Shown: positions 45,490-55,000 of the stretch, one piece after another | Layout of the letters: the number at the start of each line of letters is the position of its first letter | Position numbering within the stretch: position 1 is the stretch's first letter | Assembly: GCA_021613335.1 (NCBI GenBank) | Contig: JAJTWR010000245.1 | Coordinates: 424,501 to 488,500 of the forward strand | Source of the DNA: Whitmania pigra | Lineage: Eukaryota; Annelida; Clitellata; Hirudinida; Haemopidae | Length of the DNA: 64,000 nt | Reading direction: 5' to 3' | Notes under the pieces: generated by a model | What the model saw: only the letters and a program-made list of their open reading frames with translations | What the model was told of the DNA's origin: nothing | The model's database searches: none | Translations under genes and position numbers: made by a program

Positions 45490-47187
45490 AATTCAGTATT
45501 AACAAATAATTCTTACCACGTAACTAGGGATCTATTTGCTAGCACTTAATTCGAATTTAGTAATTAATATTTAATGTATAATTTAATATTTGTGAATCAT
45601 TAGTAATATTTAGTAATATTATTTAAGTATTTGTTAATTAACTAATATTAATTAATCGATCTCTCCTCATATATAAGAAGAGAAGAGTAGTGACGAGTTG
45701 TCGTCCATCTGCGAATACCTCGATCTCCCCATCGACTTCTCACAACTCTTCACCAAGTCAAAACTACTGCAGTCCATCCTCTCTGGGTTGGTGGATCGGA
45801 CTGATGATGATGATGATGATGATGATGATTACGGTGATGATGATGATGATGATGATGATACGGTGATGATGATGATGATGATGATGATTACGGTGATGAT
45901 GATGACATTTGTGGTTTATTTGTACATCAAAAAAACAAAACTGTTTAGCCCATGTTTATCATATAAAAATTAGTCATAAATAAATATTTATTTTAACAAA
46001 AATTGACATAATAATGATGAACAAGTATGACTTCTGTTTCAGTTGGTGCAGGGAGCTGATGATAAACCATGACAATTCTGCAGTAAGTTTCAGAGGGGGG
46101 CGTCGACAGACCGTGGGTCAAAGTTCATCTGAGGGGTCAGAGAGCAGTGCCCTCTCTAGGGTGAGGTTCCCCCGTAAGGTCAACCAACTCCTTGACCTTC
46201 CAGTGAACTACAGCGACCTTATCAACCAGTCATCCGTGTTTACGTGAGTTGAAGTGCTTTTTTTTTTAACTTGTCGTTTCCGATAACGATTAACTTTTGT
46301 TATAATTTATTTGCGTTCTAATTATAATTTTTGATATAACTGTTATTATTAACAGCTTTTATTTTTTGTAATAAATTAGTATTAATTGTCAAATTGGCAG
46401 ATGTCCGAGATCTAACTCGAGCGACGAAAGCAAAACTCCCGCCCTTTGTCTCGTCTGCGGCAAGACTGTCTGCTCGCAGAGCTACTGCTGCCAGGTGAAA
46501 TTCGAGGCCAGGAGGACCATAGGGGCAGCCATGGCTCATGCCTACACCTGTTGTGGGGGAGTTGGCATTTTCCTAAGGTAAGTAAGGCCGGACGATTTTA
46601 GTTGGGTTTTGCTTTTATTGGATTCGATTTTGATGATTTTGTTTATGGCATTTCATTTGTATTCTTATTCTTTTGTCCGCATTTTTTTTATCATTTTATT
46701 TATTTTTTCTCTTCTATTCAGGGTGAGGGACTGCCAGATCATGCTGATAGCAGGCATCGACAAGGCCTGCTTCGTTCCATCGCCCTACCTCGATGAGTAC
46801 GGAGAAACGGACGAGGGGCTCAGGTGAGTAAAAGCACTTACGATGATGATGATGATGATGATGGTAGTGGTGATGATGATTTTATGGCTGCAGTTGTAAA
46901 TTATTATAATCTTATTAAGCATCTTAGAGTTAATACTTTATAAATTAATTATTTTCAATTTCTCAACACAAATCAAATTGATCCAAATGTAAATATTTAT
47001 TTCTGATACTTTAATTTTAAATTCGTCTTCCAGGAGAGGAAACCCCTTGATGCTGTGCCAAGAGAGGTACAAGAACCTGCAGAGGATGTGGCTCAACCAC
47101 TCGATAGCCATGGAACTGGTGCACAGGGTGGAGAACCCCATCCACCCTCAGATCCTCATGTCCCCCGTGGACATCAACCATCTGTGA
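26727..47187 (+). CDS. UBR1/2: UBR1/UBR2-type N-recognin E3 ubiquitin ligase
   Basis: Reconstructed as 47 exons, about 1822 residues (human UBR1/2 about 1750): 26727-26789, 27208-27479, 27881-27959, 28185-28295, 28662-28868, 29116-29193, 29378-29440, 29757-29898, 30145-30249, 30488-30576, 30966-31064, 33806-33887, 34100-34202, 34286-34391, 34727-34855, 35227-35314, 35567-35724, 35962-36072, 36457-36522, 37018-37094, 37436-37530, 37728-37858, 38306-38358, 38538-38643, 38817-38865, 39016-39176, 39410-39503, 39729-39832, 40193-40375, 40592-40668, 40830-40997, 41162-41308, 41597-41752, 42212-42312, 42693-42804, 43108-43168, 43453-43537, 43903-43984, 44176-44246, 44518-44769, 44999-45077, 45287-45417, 45678-45786, 46043-46243, 46401-46577, 46722-46823, 47034-47187. 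It binds N-degrons and ubiquitinates them. Domains in order: UBR box, ClpS-like, long helical scaffold, RING, and the C-terminal UBR-leader/cap with [19 protein letters not shown]. Phases agree at all joins, but the end of the 34100 exon is uncertain. The second copy of exons 9-11 (31238-32154) is excluded because it breaks the frame. UBR1 and UBR2 cannot be told apart here. Confidence 0.93.
27208..28295 (+). other. UBR-box coding exons of UBR1/2
   Basis: Three exons (ending 27479, 27959, 28295) encode the zinc-binding UBR box. [50 protein letters not shown] and FCDIH supply the Cys/His ligands and the acidic Asp residues that bind type-1 (basic) N-terminal residues in the family. No ligand is missing. 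Confidence 0.93.
28662..29440 (+). other. ClpS-like (type-2 N-degron) domain exons
   Basis: Three exons encode [16 protein letters not shown] followed by TALTKAI-like helix sequence and [14 protein letters not shown]. The NDE-x-HSY motif is the hallmark of the ClpS-homologous domain that recognises bulky hydrophobic N-terminal residues in UBR1/UBR2, so both degron pockets are predicted to be present. Confidence 0.88.
30127..32311 (+). repeat. Tandem duplication of UBR exons 9-11 (unit about 1.09 kb)
   Basis: Copy 1 holds exons 30145-30249, 30488-30576, 30966-31064. Copy 2 holds 31238-31342, 31578-31666, 32056-32154. By eye the two copies are identical in exons and introns except for microsatellite lengths: (ATG)n one unit shorter and the TTA run two units shorter in copy 2. 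Both junctions fall in (TTG)n tracts, pointing to unequal crossing-over or slippage, or to an assembly of two alleles in series. Exon 11 ends in phase 0 but exon 9 needs phase 1. Splicing copy 1 into copy 2 would therefore read GTG TTC TGA and stop. Only one copy can be used per transcript. Confidence 0.92.
30394..30482. repeat. (ATG)n microsatellite at UBR exon 10 acceptor, with twin at 31487-31572
   Basis: About 29 ATG/GAT units run to within five bases of the CACAG acceptor of the exon at 30488. The duplicate copy lies before 31578 and is one unit shorter. Confidence 0.93.
32406..32632. repeat. Minisatellite of 17-18 bp unit, about 13 copies, UBR intron 11
   Basis: Head-to-tail copies of TTTAGCAATTAATTATT and TTTTAGCAATTAATTATT, largely alternating, so the higher-order unit is about 35 bp. 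Each unit contains the palindrome AATTAATT. No coding role. Confidence 0.9.
32640..33800. other. UBR intron 11, no other gene seen
   Basis: The remaining intron sequence contains overlapping open frames on both strands (for example 32970-33305) but none has recognisable protein features or splice support. Confidence 0.5.
34884..35030. repeat. Direct duplication of about 77 bp in UBR intron 15
   Basis: Two copies of a block with GATAATGTTTGTGATTATAA and TGATTACACTCCTAGTGATG lie in tandem within GAT-rich sequence. A third partial GATAATGTTTGTG follows. Confidence 0.8.
36541..36875. repeat. (TTA/TTG)n compound microsatellite, UBR intron 19
   Basis: About 335 bp of TTATTATTG-type trinucleotides, giving spurious poly-Ile/Leu/Val frames. 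Confidence 0.93.
38456..38527. repeat. (TTA)n microsatellite before UBR exon 24
   Basis: Ends about ten bases before the CTGACAG acceptor of the exon at 38538. Confidence 0.9.
40830..41752 (+). other. RING-domain exons of UBR1/2
   Basis: Three exons encode the RING finger: CILCQEDQD, then [12 protein letters not shown], then [10 protein letters not shown]. The Cys/His spacing fits the RING-H2 of UBR1/2 that recruits the E2 enzyme. The preceding exon ends in a basic helix ([20 protein letters not shown]), as in the family. Confidence 0.9.
41426..41475 (+). pseudogene. Vestigial duplicate of UBR exon 33 start
   Basis: The segment TGACAGTTTCTTTGCCGTCC then TGAAGCAGCGGTAG resembles the real exon at 41597 ([10 protein letters not shown]) but gives SFFAVLKQR followed at once by an in-frame stop (TAG) or a GTAGTA donor. 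The upstream pyrimidine-rich sequence (TTTTTCTTTTTA, CCTACC) is also shared, so a block of about 130-150 bp was duplicated and one copy decayed. Confidence 0.65.
41927..42176. repeat. Direct repeat pair in UBR intron 33
   Basis: Two copies of about 73 bp (41927-42000 and 42102-42175) share ATAAGTGATCATCATCATCA and GCACATTAGTTAGCTGATAA. They differ at a few bases. Confidence 0.8.
42823..43060. repeat. (ATG)n/(GTG)n microsatellite cluster, UBR intron 35
   Basis: Three runs of GAT repeats plus a GTG run fill the intron between 42804 and 43108. Confidence 0.92.
44771..44893. repeat. (TTG/CTG)n microsatellite, UBR intron 40
   Basis: TTG and CTG trinucleotides begin six bases after the donor at 44769. 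Confidence 0.9.
45455..45487. repeat. (TG)n microsatellite, UBR intron 42
   Basis: Dinucleotide TG run. A similar run lies at about 41089-41119 in another UBR intron. Confidence 0.9.
45802..45905. repeat. (GAT)n microsatellite, UBR intron 43
   Basis: Interrupted GAT repeats with three GATTACGGTGAT-type interruptions, starting 16 bases after the donor at 45786. Confidence 0.9.
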
Positions 47188-48186
47188 TCCGTGCGTGCGA
47201 TCGACGAACGACAATGACGTAGACTTTAAGACTCCGTCGGTGGCCCGGAGTGAAGGAGGCAGAAACTTTTCGAGTGTTGCGACACTTTTTCCCAATTTTA
47301 AATTTTTCCTTTCGATTCACGATCGATTTAATTTGCCCGCAAAGGGCGGTGTTTCTTCCTGCTCGTCGTCGTTTGTTCTCCCGTTTTAGGATGTTTCGAA
47401 ATGCCGGAGGAACTATTAATAACCTCCTGGTTATTGTAGATATTTTCCCACCTAATGCTTTCACTTTGCCCGGAGAATTCATTTGCTTTGAGAGAAGCGA
47501 CATCGCCATGGATTTTCGGATGCGATTTTTTTTTTCTTCCTTCTGGAACGACCTTGCATCCTTGCCGAATGATCGGAGGGAGCCCAACGCGGCTTTTCCC
47601 TGATTGGCCAGTTATCTTATGGGGATACTGACATTTTTTCTTCATTAGGACGACCTAGGAAGGAGACCTTTATTTCTCGTGCTCGAAAAAAATGGATTGG
47701 CATTTGAATTTTTCTATTTCAGCATGCAACGGGAACAAAGGTTGTCTTACTAGACAGAGATTAATTAAGAGTGCATGAATTAGTAATTTGAATTAATATT
47801 ATACTCATTATAATTATAATCGAGAAAAGTCGATTAGTTAATCCAATTTCACATTTTAACGCTGGTCCTCTTAACCCATGTTCGTCAGCCGAGCACTTCA
47901 AGTCTGTGGTTGGTAATTAATCTAATCGAGCGGTGAGAATTATAAAAATAAAGGATTGTTTTCTAATCCATGTTTATTAATGTTTATTATGACAACACGA
48001 CAAACTTGAGAAAAATTAAATCTAATTAATAGATTCCGGCGCCCAAGGCACAACGCCAACTTGTGGTTGGTTAAGTAATAATTTGTGTTAATAACCAGAC
48101 GATTGAACGACAAACAGATAGTAGTTATTGTGACTTGACTTGCTTAAGAATTTTTATTAAAAAAAAAATTGAAATTTTAAAATAGT
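47188..48186. other. UBR/NVL convergent spacer with UBR 3' UTR
   Basis: One kilobase between the UBR stop (47187) and the NVL stop (48187, minus). AATAAA near 47945 is a candidate UBR poly(A) signal, which would make a 3' UTR of about 760 bp. Open frames on both strands at 47174-47645 overlap one another and have no recognised product. Confidence 0.5.
48153..48158 (-). terminator. Candidate poly(A) signal of NVL
   Basis: TTTATT (AATAAA on the minus strand) about 30 bp after the NVL stop codon. Confidence 0.5.
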
Positions 48187-50289
48187 TTAATCGTCCCGAT
48201 TTGGATCGTACTTGTCGGCCATCTGTTTGTACTTTTTCAAGTCGCATTCCTTGACGGAGGGTACGGTCCGGATAAGGACCTTTTCGAAGTGCGCCTGAGA
48301 AACTCGAATGTCCAAGTTGCCGTCTCCCGCTTCCATCCAGGCTTCTGTCGCTGCATTATCCACCAGACCCATCAGGTCAGCTCCGTTGAAGTTCTTGCTG
48401 CATTCATGCCTTGCTATGGATTCCAAGTCGACGTCGCTGGCGAGAGGGGTTGCCTTGGTCAGGCACTTCAGGATTTCCGAACGCCCCTCGGCGGTCGGCA
48501 GACCCACGTAGACCGCCATCCCGAATCTGTTTCCTCTGAGGAAGGCGGCGTCGACGCAGTCGATTCTGTTCGTGGCGCCCATCACGTAAACTCCGTCCCT
48601 GCTTATCACTCCGTCGAGTTCTGCCAGTAACTGCTGAACCACCTTGGCTCCGCCCTCTGCTTCGGAGCTTCTCTTCTCGCAAATGGAGTCGATCTCGTCG
48701 AAGAAGATGAGGCAAGGGGAGCATTCTTTGGCACGTAGGAAGAGCCTGCGAATGTTCCTCTCGCTTTCCCCCACGTACTTTTCCATTAGCTCGGGCCCTC
48801 TGACAGAAAGGAAATTGAGGGAAGCCTCGTTGGCCATGGCCTTTGCTATCATCGTTTTTCCACATCCTGGGGGTCCAAAAAGCATGACCCCAACCGGCAT
48901 GGAGAGCCCCATCTTCTTAGAAATCTCGGGGTGTTTTATCCTCTTCAGGATCTTCCACTTCAGTATCTCCCGAATGTTCTCCAAGGCACCAACATCCTTC
49001 CAGGTAGTTTCAGGGACTGAGATCAGATTTTCACTCATGGCTGTTGGTTTAACTTTCCTCAGGGCTACCTCAAAGTCTTGAGGTTCTACCGAGACCTCCA
49101 ACGCTGATGAAACATTCTGCGTGTCGCTATGGCATCTTTCAAGCACCGCAAGGATTGCCTTTTTCAAGAGAGTGATGAGATCTTTCCCTGAATAGCCCGG
49201 TGTATCATGAGCCACTTCATCAAAATCGATTTCAAAATTGACTTTTATTTCTAATTTTTGTTCCTCATTTATTAGGTCTTCGCCGCTATTTTCCAGATTT
49301 AATCTCTTCTGAACAACGATCGTTTTGTGACATACATTAAGTTCCTCAGAAAAATGTCCAAGCAATCTGGCTCTGGTCCTAGTGTCAGGAATCTTCAAGT
49401 TTACTGTTTCTCCGAAAGCCTCCCTGCATCGCAGCTTGAAATTCACACTTTCGAGCCTGAGTGCAGTTCCAATCACGAAGACTCCGGAGTCCGGGTCGAT
49501 TTTCTCGATGCACTTCTTGAGCATGTCCGCGTCCTGCTGTCCTTGGTCTGAACCTCCTGGACCCTTCCTGCCGACTTCATCGAGCTCTTCTATGAGCACG
49601 AAGCAAGGTTTAAGATTCTCTGCTTGAGCAAACAACTTCCTTATGTTGTCCTTCTTGTCGTCTGCAAAACCCTGAAAAATGTCTGAGGCAGTGGTGCAGA
49701 TGATCGGACACTTTTTCTCTCCTGCGATGGCCTTTGCCAGCAATGTCTTGCCACAGCCGGCTGCACCACTTATCAGAAGCCCTCTGTCGCAGAGTCGTCT
49801 GTAATCCTCGGAAAACACCCAACTTTTGACAACTTTTAATGTCTCCTCAAGGCCAATCAAATTGGAAAAGTTCTCAGTAGGATGTATGATCTCGAAATTA
49901 TCAGGCAATTTCTCCTGGCGTTTCTTAATGTAATCCTTCAGCGATATTTTTTTTCCCGATTTGACTGCATTTTCCTTATTTGAATCTGGATTATCTAACT
50001 CGACTTCTTCGTCTGTTTTCAAACGTTTTGACGGTGACTGGCTAGCTTCTCCGGATCTTTTCAATGACGCTGAGATTGGAGTTTTCACTTCATTTGATTG
50101 TAATTTTTGAAGCTTTTTCAAAACATTTTTTTTTACATCTTTAACGCACACTCTGAAATCTTTCCGCCGAAGATCTTGATATTCACCGGGAAACTGCTTA
50201 ATCAGTTCTAGAGCTAACCGGTCCGCTTCTATGTGTGGAGAAGTCTTGACAATATTTTCAATTCGCTCCGTCAGCAGTGCTTCAAACAT
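48187..50289 (-). CDS. NVL: NVL-type tandem AAA ATPase, intronless
   Basis: A single uninterrupted 700-codon frame. The N-terminal segment of about 70 residues resembles the NVL nucleolin-binding winged domain, followed by a basic, Ser/Lys-rich linker (SPSKRLKTDEE) that could be a nuclear localisation signal. D1 (about residues 130-400): Walker A SGAAGCGKT, a Walker B in which the Asp-Glu pair is Glu-Glu (LIEELDEV), no sensor-1 Asn (GTALRLES), and no RF/arginine finger (EAFGETV), so it is probably weak in ATP hydrolysis. D2 (about 430-680): GPPGCGKT, KYVGESERNIRRLF, IFFDEIDSI, GATNR, VYVGLP, NGADLMGLVDNAA, all intact except RFG in place of RLD. In the family, NVL acts in nucleolar 60S ribosome biogenesis. 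Every neighbour is intron-rich, so the intronless structure is unusual. A shorter protein than human NVL (about 850). Confidence 0.85.
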   Translation of the reverse strand: MFEALLTERIENIVKTSPHIEADRLALELIKQFPGEYQDLRRKDFRVCVKDVKKNVLKKLQKLQSNEVKTPISASLKRSGEASQSPSKRLKTDEEVELDNPDSNKENAVKSGKKISLKDYIKKRQEKLPDNFEIIHPTENFSNLIGLEETLKVVKSWVFSEDYRRLCDRGLLISGAAGCGKTLLAKAIAGEKKCPIICTTASDIFQGFADDKKDNIRKLFAQAENLKPCFVLIEELDEVGRKGPGGSDQGQQDADMLKKCIEKIDPDSGVFVIGTALRLESVNFKLRCREAFGETVNLKIPDTRTRARLLGHFSEELNVCHKTIVVQKRLNLENSGEDLINEEQKLEIKVNFEIDFDEVAHDTPGYSGKDLITLLKKAILAVLERCHSDTQNVSSALEVSVEPQDFEVALRKVKPTAMSENLISVPETTWKDVGALENIREILKWKILKRIKHPEISKKMGLSMPVGVMLFGPPGCGKTMIAKAMANEASLNFLSVRGPELMEKYVGESERNIRRLFLRAKECSPCLIFFDEIDSICEKRSSEAEGGAKVVQQLLAELDGVISRDGVYVMGATNRIDCVDAAFLRGNRFGMAVYVGLPTAEGRSEILKCLTKATPLASDVDLESIARHECSKNFNGADLMGLVDNAATEAWMEAGDGNLDIRVSQAHFEKVLIRTVPSVKECDLKKYKQMADKYDPNRDD

Positions 50290-50775
50290 TATAAATATTA
50301 CCGTAAATAATACTAGATAATGGTAATTTTAGTGAATCTTCTATTTTAATCGAAGAAAACACGAGCGCGAGCGATAAAACAAGTTGTTTTTTTTATAACG
50401 ATGCTGAAAGAAATTATTATTGAAAATACTTTTGACCGTTTTCCAATATTTTTACATATATAAATATATACATAGTAATACCTATTAATTATAATAAGTT
50501 AAACAATAAGTCTAAATTGTTTACATGCTCATTGCAATAATAAGTTTACTTAATTGCAGAGCTCATGCGACATTAATAATTTAATAAATATAAATTATTT
50601 AATTGATAAAAATATAATTAAATAAATTAATTAAGAACTTAATAATATAATAATAACTATATAATAAATAAAAGAATGAATAATAATTAGAAAAATACAG
50701 TTTTAAAATAATTTATATAAAATTTAATTATTTTAATAATAAAGAAGGAAATACACCGATAGGAACTTTTTGAAA

Positions 50776-51175
50776 TTAAATTAACGTTAACCCCTCTTCA
50801 TCATCATTGTCTTCGTCTTCATCATCTTCATCATTATTGTTACTTGATTCTTTCAAGAGTGAATGCTTTTTAATGAGACTGTCGTTCATTTTCACTGTGT
50901 GGATTAATCTATTATTTTTTGATTCGATGTCTTCTGCTAATATGTCTTCCCAGTATAGCCTGCTGATATACTGACCAGACCTCAAGTAATCGTCTACCAC
51001 AATTCTTTCTTCTAATATGCAATTTTTCTTGTTTTTTTTTTTCTGTCGATTTTCCCAATTTCAGATTTTAGCCATTGAATTATTCCTAAACCGTAATTGA
51101 GTACTTTGCGTTGAGTTATGTTGACAGTATTTTTCTTAACCGACGGTAATATTGTGAGTTTAGTTTGGTAGCCAT
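50776..51175 (-). mobile_element. Decayed retroelement reverse-transcriptase C-terminal fragment
   Basis: On the minus strand, translated pieces in changing frames read MATKLNSQYYRRLRKIL, VLNYGLGIIQWLKSEIGKID and RRKNCGR, then an acidic open frame. The order YYRR-x-RKIL, YGLGII-W, ID-RK resembles the thumb/connection region of widespread invertebrate non-LTR reverse transcriptases. Stops and frame changes mark it as dead. The 74-codon acidic frame (ending at 50776) could instead be a small independent exon. I cannot decide without a search. Confidence 0.45.
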
Positions 51176-51312
51176 TTTATAACGATTATTATTCATAATT
51201 TATAGCGTAAATGTTTGTGTTAATTCATATTAATAAAAAACGTTTACACTAAACATAAAGTTTGTTCATTTGCAAATCTACTACCGGGCAAAGCCGCTTA
51301 AACAGCTAGTAC

Positions 51313-51759
51313 TGTTATAACACAGAACGAAAGGCATTTATAATTATAAATATTTATTTATAAGAAGTATTTATTTATTTAAATAATTTAAGTCTTCTAA
51401 ACAAAGCTCACGACACTTTTGATTAAGGTTTGGGAGTTCAAAGCAGTTTATAAAACTTAATTTTCAGTTCAACTTTTCAAGTTCTACAGAATTCGAGAGC
51501 CTTATCAAAACAGCGGAAACTCAGATCCTCGTCTAGGTAATCCCTTTCCATTAACTGAATACTTATACTAATAAACCTATTAGCTGACTTACTAGTTTTC
51601 AATACATTTTGAATGTTTTTTTTTTATTATTTTGCACCGAGGAACTCCAGCACAAAGCTCAGCAACTTTGATACCCGGGGCCGGATCAAGCCGGTGGATG
51701 GCCTGGACCCGTTTGGAGGGCATGCACCTATTCCAATCCCCCATATTGCTTACATTACA
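51313..51759 (+). repeat. Dispersed repeat family A, copy 1
   Basis: Shares with the copy at 60.48 kb the ordered segments CATTTATAATTAT, AAATAATTTAAGTCTTCTAA, TTTGGGAGTTC, CAATAAACCTATTAG, CAATACATTTTGAATGTT and GAGGAACTCCAGCA. Both begin with TGTTA, so a solo LTR is one reading. No coding content or clear target-site duplication is seen. Confidence 0.7.
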
Positions 51760-52001
51760 GCTTTTGGTAGACTAGCATCTTAATATGTTGTATCTTTACT
51801 CTTTACTATGTTAATTTTTTTATTTATTTTAAAACAGTGGACATACATATAGTATCTACAGTTACAATTGTTATTGTTTGTTATTTATATCATATAATTT
51901 TATCTTTAAATATTTCAAATAGTCAGACAGTGCAATTTAATGTATGCTAAACAAAATTTAATAGATCAAAATGTTTCAAAATCAAAATAAAGATTTCCTG
52001 G

Positions 52002-55000
52002 TTACCATACTTTACATCGCTTGGAGATATTCATTTCTGAATTGGCCTTGCATTTAAAAACTTTAGAAAAAGTTTTAAAGTTCTTCAGAGACATGTTAAC
52101 CCTGTTTTAGTAATTTGAAACGATTTATTAATTTAGATATTTATAAATGTATTGCGACAATAGCTCGATATTGTACTTAATAAGAATGTAGTTTTCGTTT
52201 CCAAAAGCAATTTCGACCGAAAACGAAAATGTACCGATAAATAATTCTCCTAGTGGGACCGAAAACTTAAATGACAAAAAGTCACCATTAGGCGTCAAAA
52301 ACGAAGACGAAATTCGGTCGGTCTCTGATACACAGTATTTTTGGAGATTTTATAACCGAATGATTAAGTACATGATTGAATTAAAAAATGAATTAAAGTA
52401 ATTGCTTACATGTAAAGTGGTACCCCTCCTAATGAATAATGAACAGTCAAGAGAGCGCGATGCATGGCATAACGAACTTTTTAAACACAATGAGCGTTCC
52501 CTGCCCTCTGACATTAAATACGGGGTGACCCGTCATAACAGCCCCGACAAAATAGCTCCGTCAAAATAGCCCCGACAAAACAGCCCCGTCAATATAGCCC
52601 GGTGACAAAATAGCCCAGGACGAAAAATCCCGTCAAAACAGCCCCGTCAATGTATTTACAAAAATTTTGTGAGTTGAATACATTAACCGATAACTGGTTC
52701 CAAATTTAATTCGAAATTAGTTGTTTGAAGATTTATCGTCTAAAATATTATTAGGATTCCGGCTACTTCCTCACTTTACATGGACTTTTCAAGTTGGTAT
52801 TTAATATAAATTATCCTCACCTTATCATCACGTCATGTGGACATGTAACAAATCCACAAAGAACCAATTCTACCGCTATTTTGACGGGGCTATTTTGTCG
52901 GGGTGCCTAAATACGGTATGCGAATGAAGTGATGGAACAAATTGCGTTTGTTAAGTGAGGTTTATTTGTTTATTTGATTATAGTCTGTTGCATGATTGAG
53001 ATGATTTGGACTTGTTAAGTGAGGAACTACTGCACTAATAATATATGATCTTAAATATTTTGTGTTGGGATGATTTTTCTAAACTAAACAGAATAATTTT
53101 TTAAGATCGATCATAGATTTATTAAGCAAAAATTCATTTATTCAACAAAAAGTCAAAATGTATTTGTAATTTAAAACACCTGATTTTGTGTGGTGGATGA
53201 ATGTGATTTGGTTCATATTCTGGGGTTTCATTGCTGTACCTTCTGCAGAATGTCTGCGAATCAATTTGTTATTAAACAAGGGCATTATTATTTGTTATAT
53301 TCAATTAAACACAACATTGAATGAAGTAATTACCACGCCATAATTAATAAAAAACATCTGCTCAGAAGTATAAGGAAAACCAGGAAGCTGTTTTTCTTCT
53401 CCATATTCGTTCAACCATCTTTTGTAAGCCTTGAACAGAAAACAATCAATATGCTTTTGGCCGTCAGTGTCGAAATGATTATCGCCGATATTTTTTGACT
53501 AGAGGTCGATACCAATACTTTTTTTTTCAAGCGTTTTAAAATTATGAACTTTCCAAGTAATATTGTTTTATATATTTTTTAAAGAAATATTTTTAAAAAA
53601 TAAATGGCTTTTCCTCTTTTGATTTAACATTCCACATGAACTCTCGCTACTTATATAGCTCACATGATAGATATATAAAGACCAAGTCCAAATCATCTCA
53701 GTTATGCAACGGACTATAATCAAATAAATAAATAAAATATATAGACCGATAAAGAGCGATCGCAAATCATCTCAGTTATGCAAAGAACTATAATCAAATA
53801 AATAAATAACGACCGCAATGGATGACCCTTGAAGCCATCTTTACAAGACCTTAGAGAAATGTGTCAACAAAGAGCAAGTTTCAATGTTCTTCAAGGAGGA
53901 AGGAGGTTTTAATTTCCAGACTCGTAGTTGGAAAATGTAATCTTATATTAAAGTCGACGATTCATTTTTAATACCAATTTTAAATTTACGGAAACGTTAT
54001 TGATCATCACTATATTCTTAAGTATGTAAAACCACTTTTTATTACAGATTGTGGAAAATATCGTAAAAAATCAAACCCTACATTATAGGCAATACGCACA
54101 CCTCCAGCATCAGCTATGTTTTCGGTTATTGTCCGATTTCCATTCAGCTGAAATTGATTAAAACTATGGTAAAAAAAAATTTAGTAGAACAGAATAGTAA
54201 CCTTTATGTTTGTTTCTGTTGGAATTCCATCGAACTGTTTAATCAAGCATTCAGATCTTTTTAAAAAGTTTTCTCTGGTTTCTCCCTCCCATATTTCTAT
54301 AGGGACACCATTAACAACAACTGTATTACCTGCATCGTCTAATATACATTATGCTTGTTAATATGGTCATTATTGACATTAATAAAATGTATGACCAATA
54401 ACGCCCAATGCGTGTGTTATTTCATGTCCCATGGTAATTCCGGTGCCCCCAAAATTTAAACTCCTTTGCGTGAAATCATCAAATTTAAAATATTATTTAT
54501 TTCAAAACTTTAACTGAGATATCATATATACAATACAGTATTCTTAAACTAACGTAGGAAATGATTCCGAATAATAAGGAGGTGACAATATGGCAGCAGA
54601 AAACGCTAGAAATAAGATGTCGAATTATCAATTCACGATATTGACATATTTTAAAAGTGAATTTTCACCTATTTCATTTGCGTAACCATAGTGAAAAGCA
54701 TTAACAAATGTAACTGGCATTATAGTCCTAAAAAGAATATCATCTCTATTTATGCGAATAATTATTTTAATGCTCAAAAGTCATATGTATTGTTAAAAAT
54801 GATTGTAAAAAAGGAACATCATCTGTAGAGATCAAAATTTTGAATAGCATTTTCTGAATCCTTAGTTTGTCAGTGCATTTGTTAGATTTATAATCTAGCT
54901 TTCAGGTTTGGAATCTTCATTTGGAATGAGATAAAAGTTTGGAGGCAATTACCTTTTAAATAATTGCATAACAGTTTCTAAGTTCTTTTAAAAACTTATT

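Noticed and set aside
48404..49081. Open frames on both strands inside NVL
   Set aside because: Shadows of the 700-codon NVL frame.
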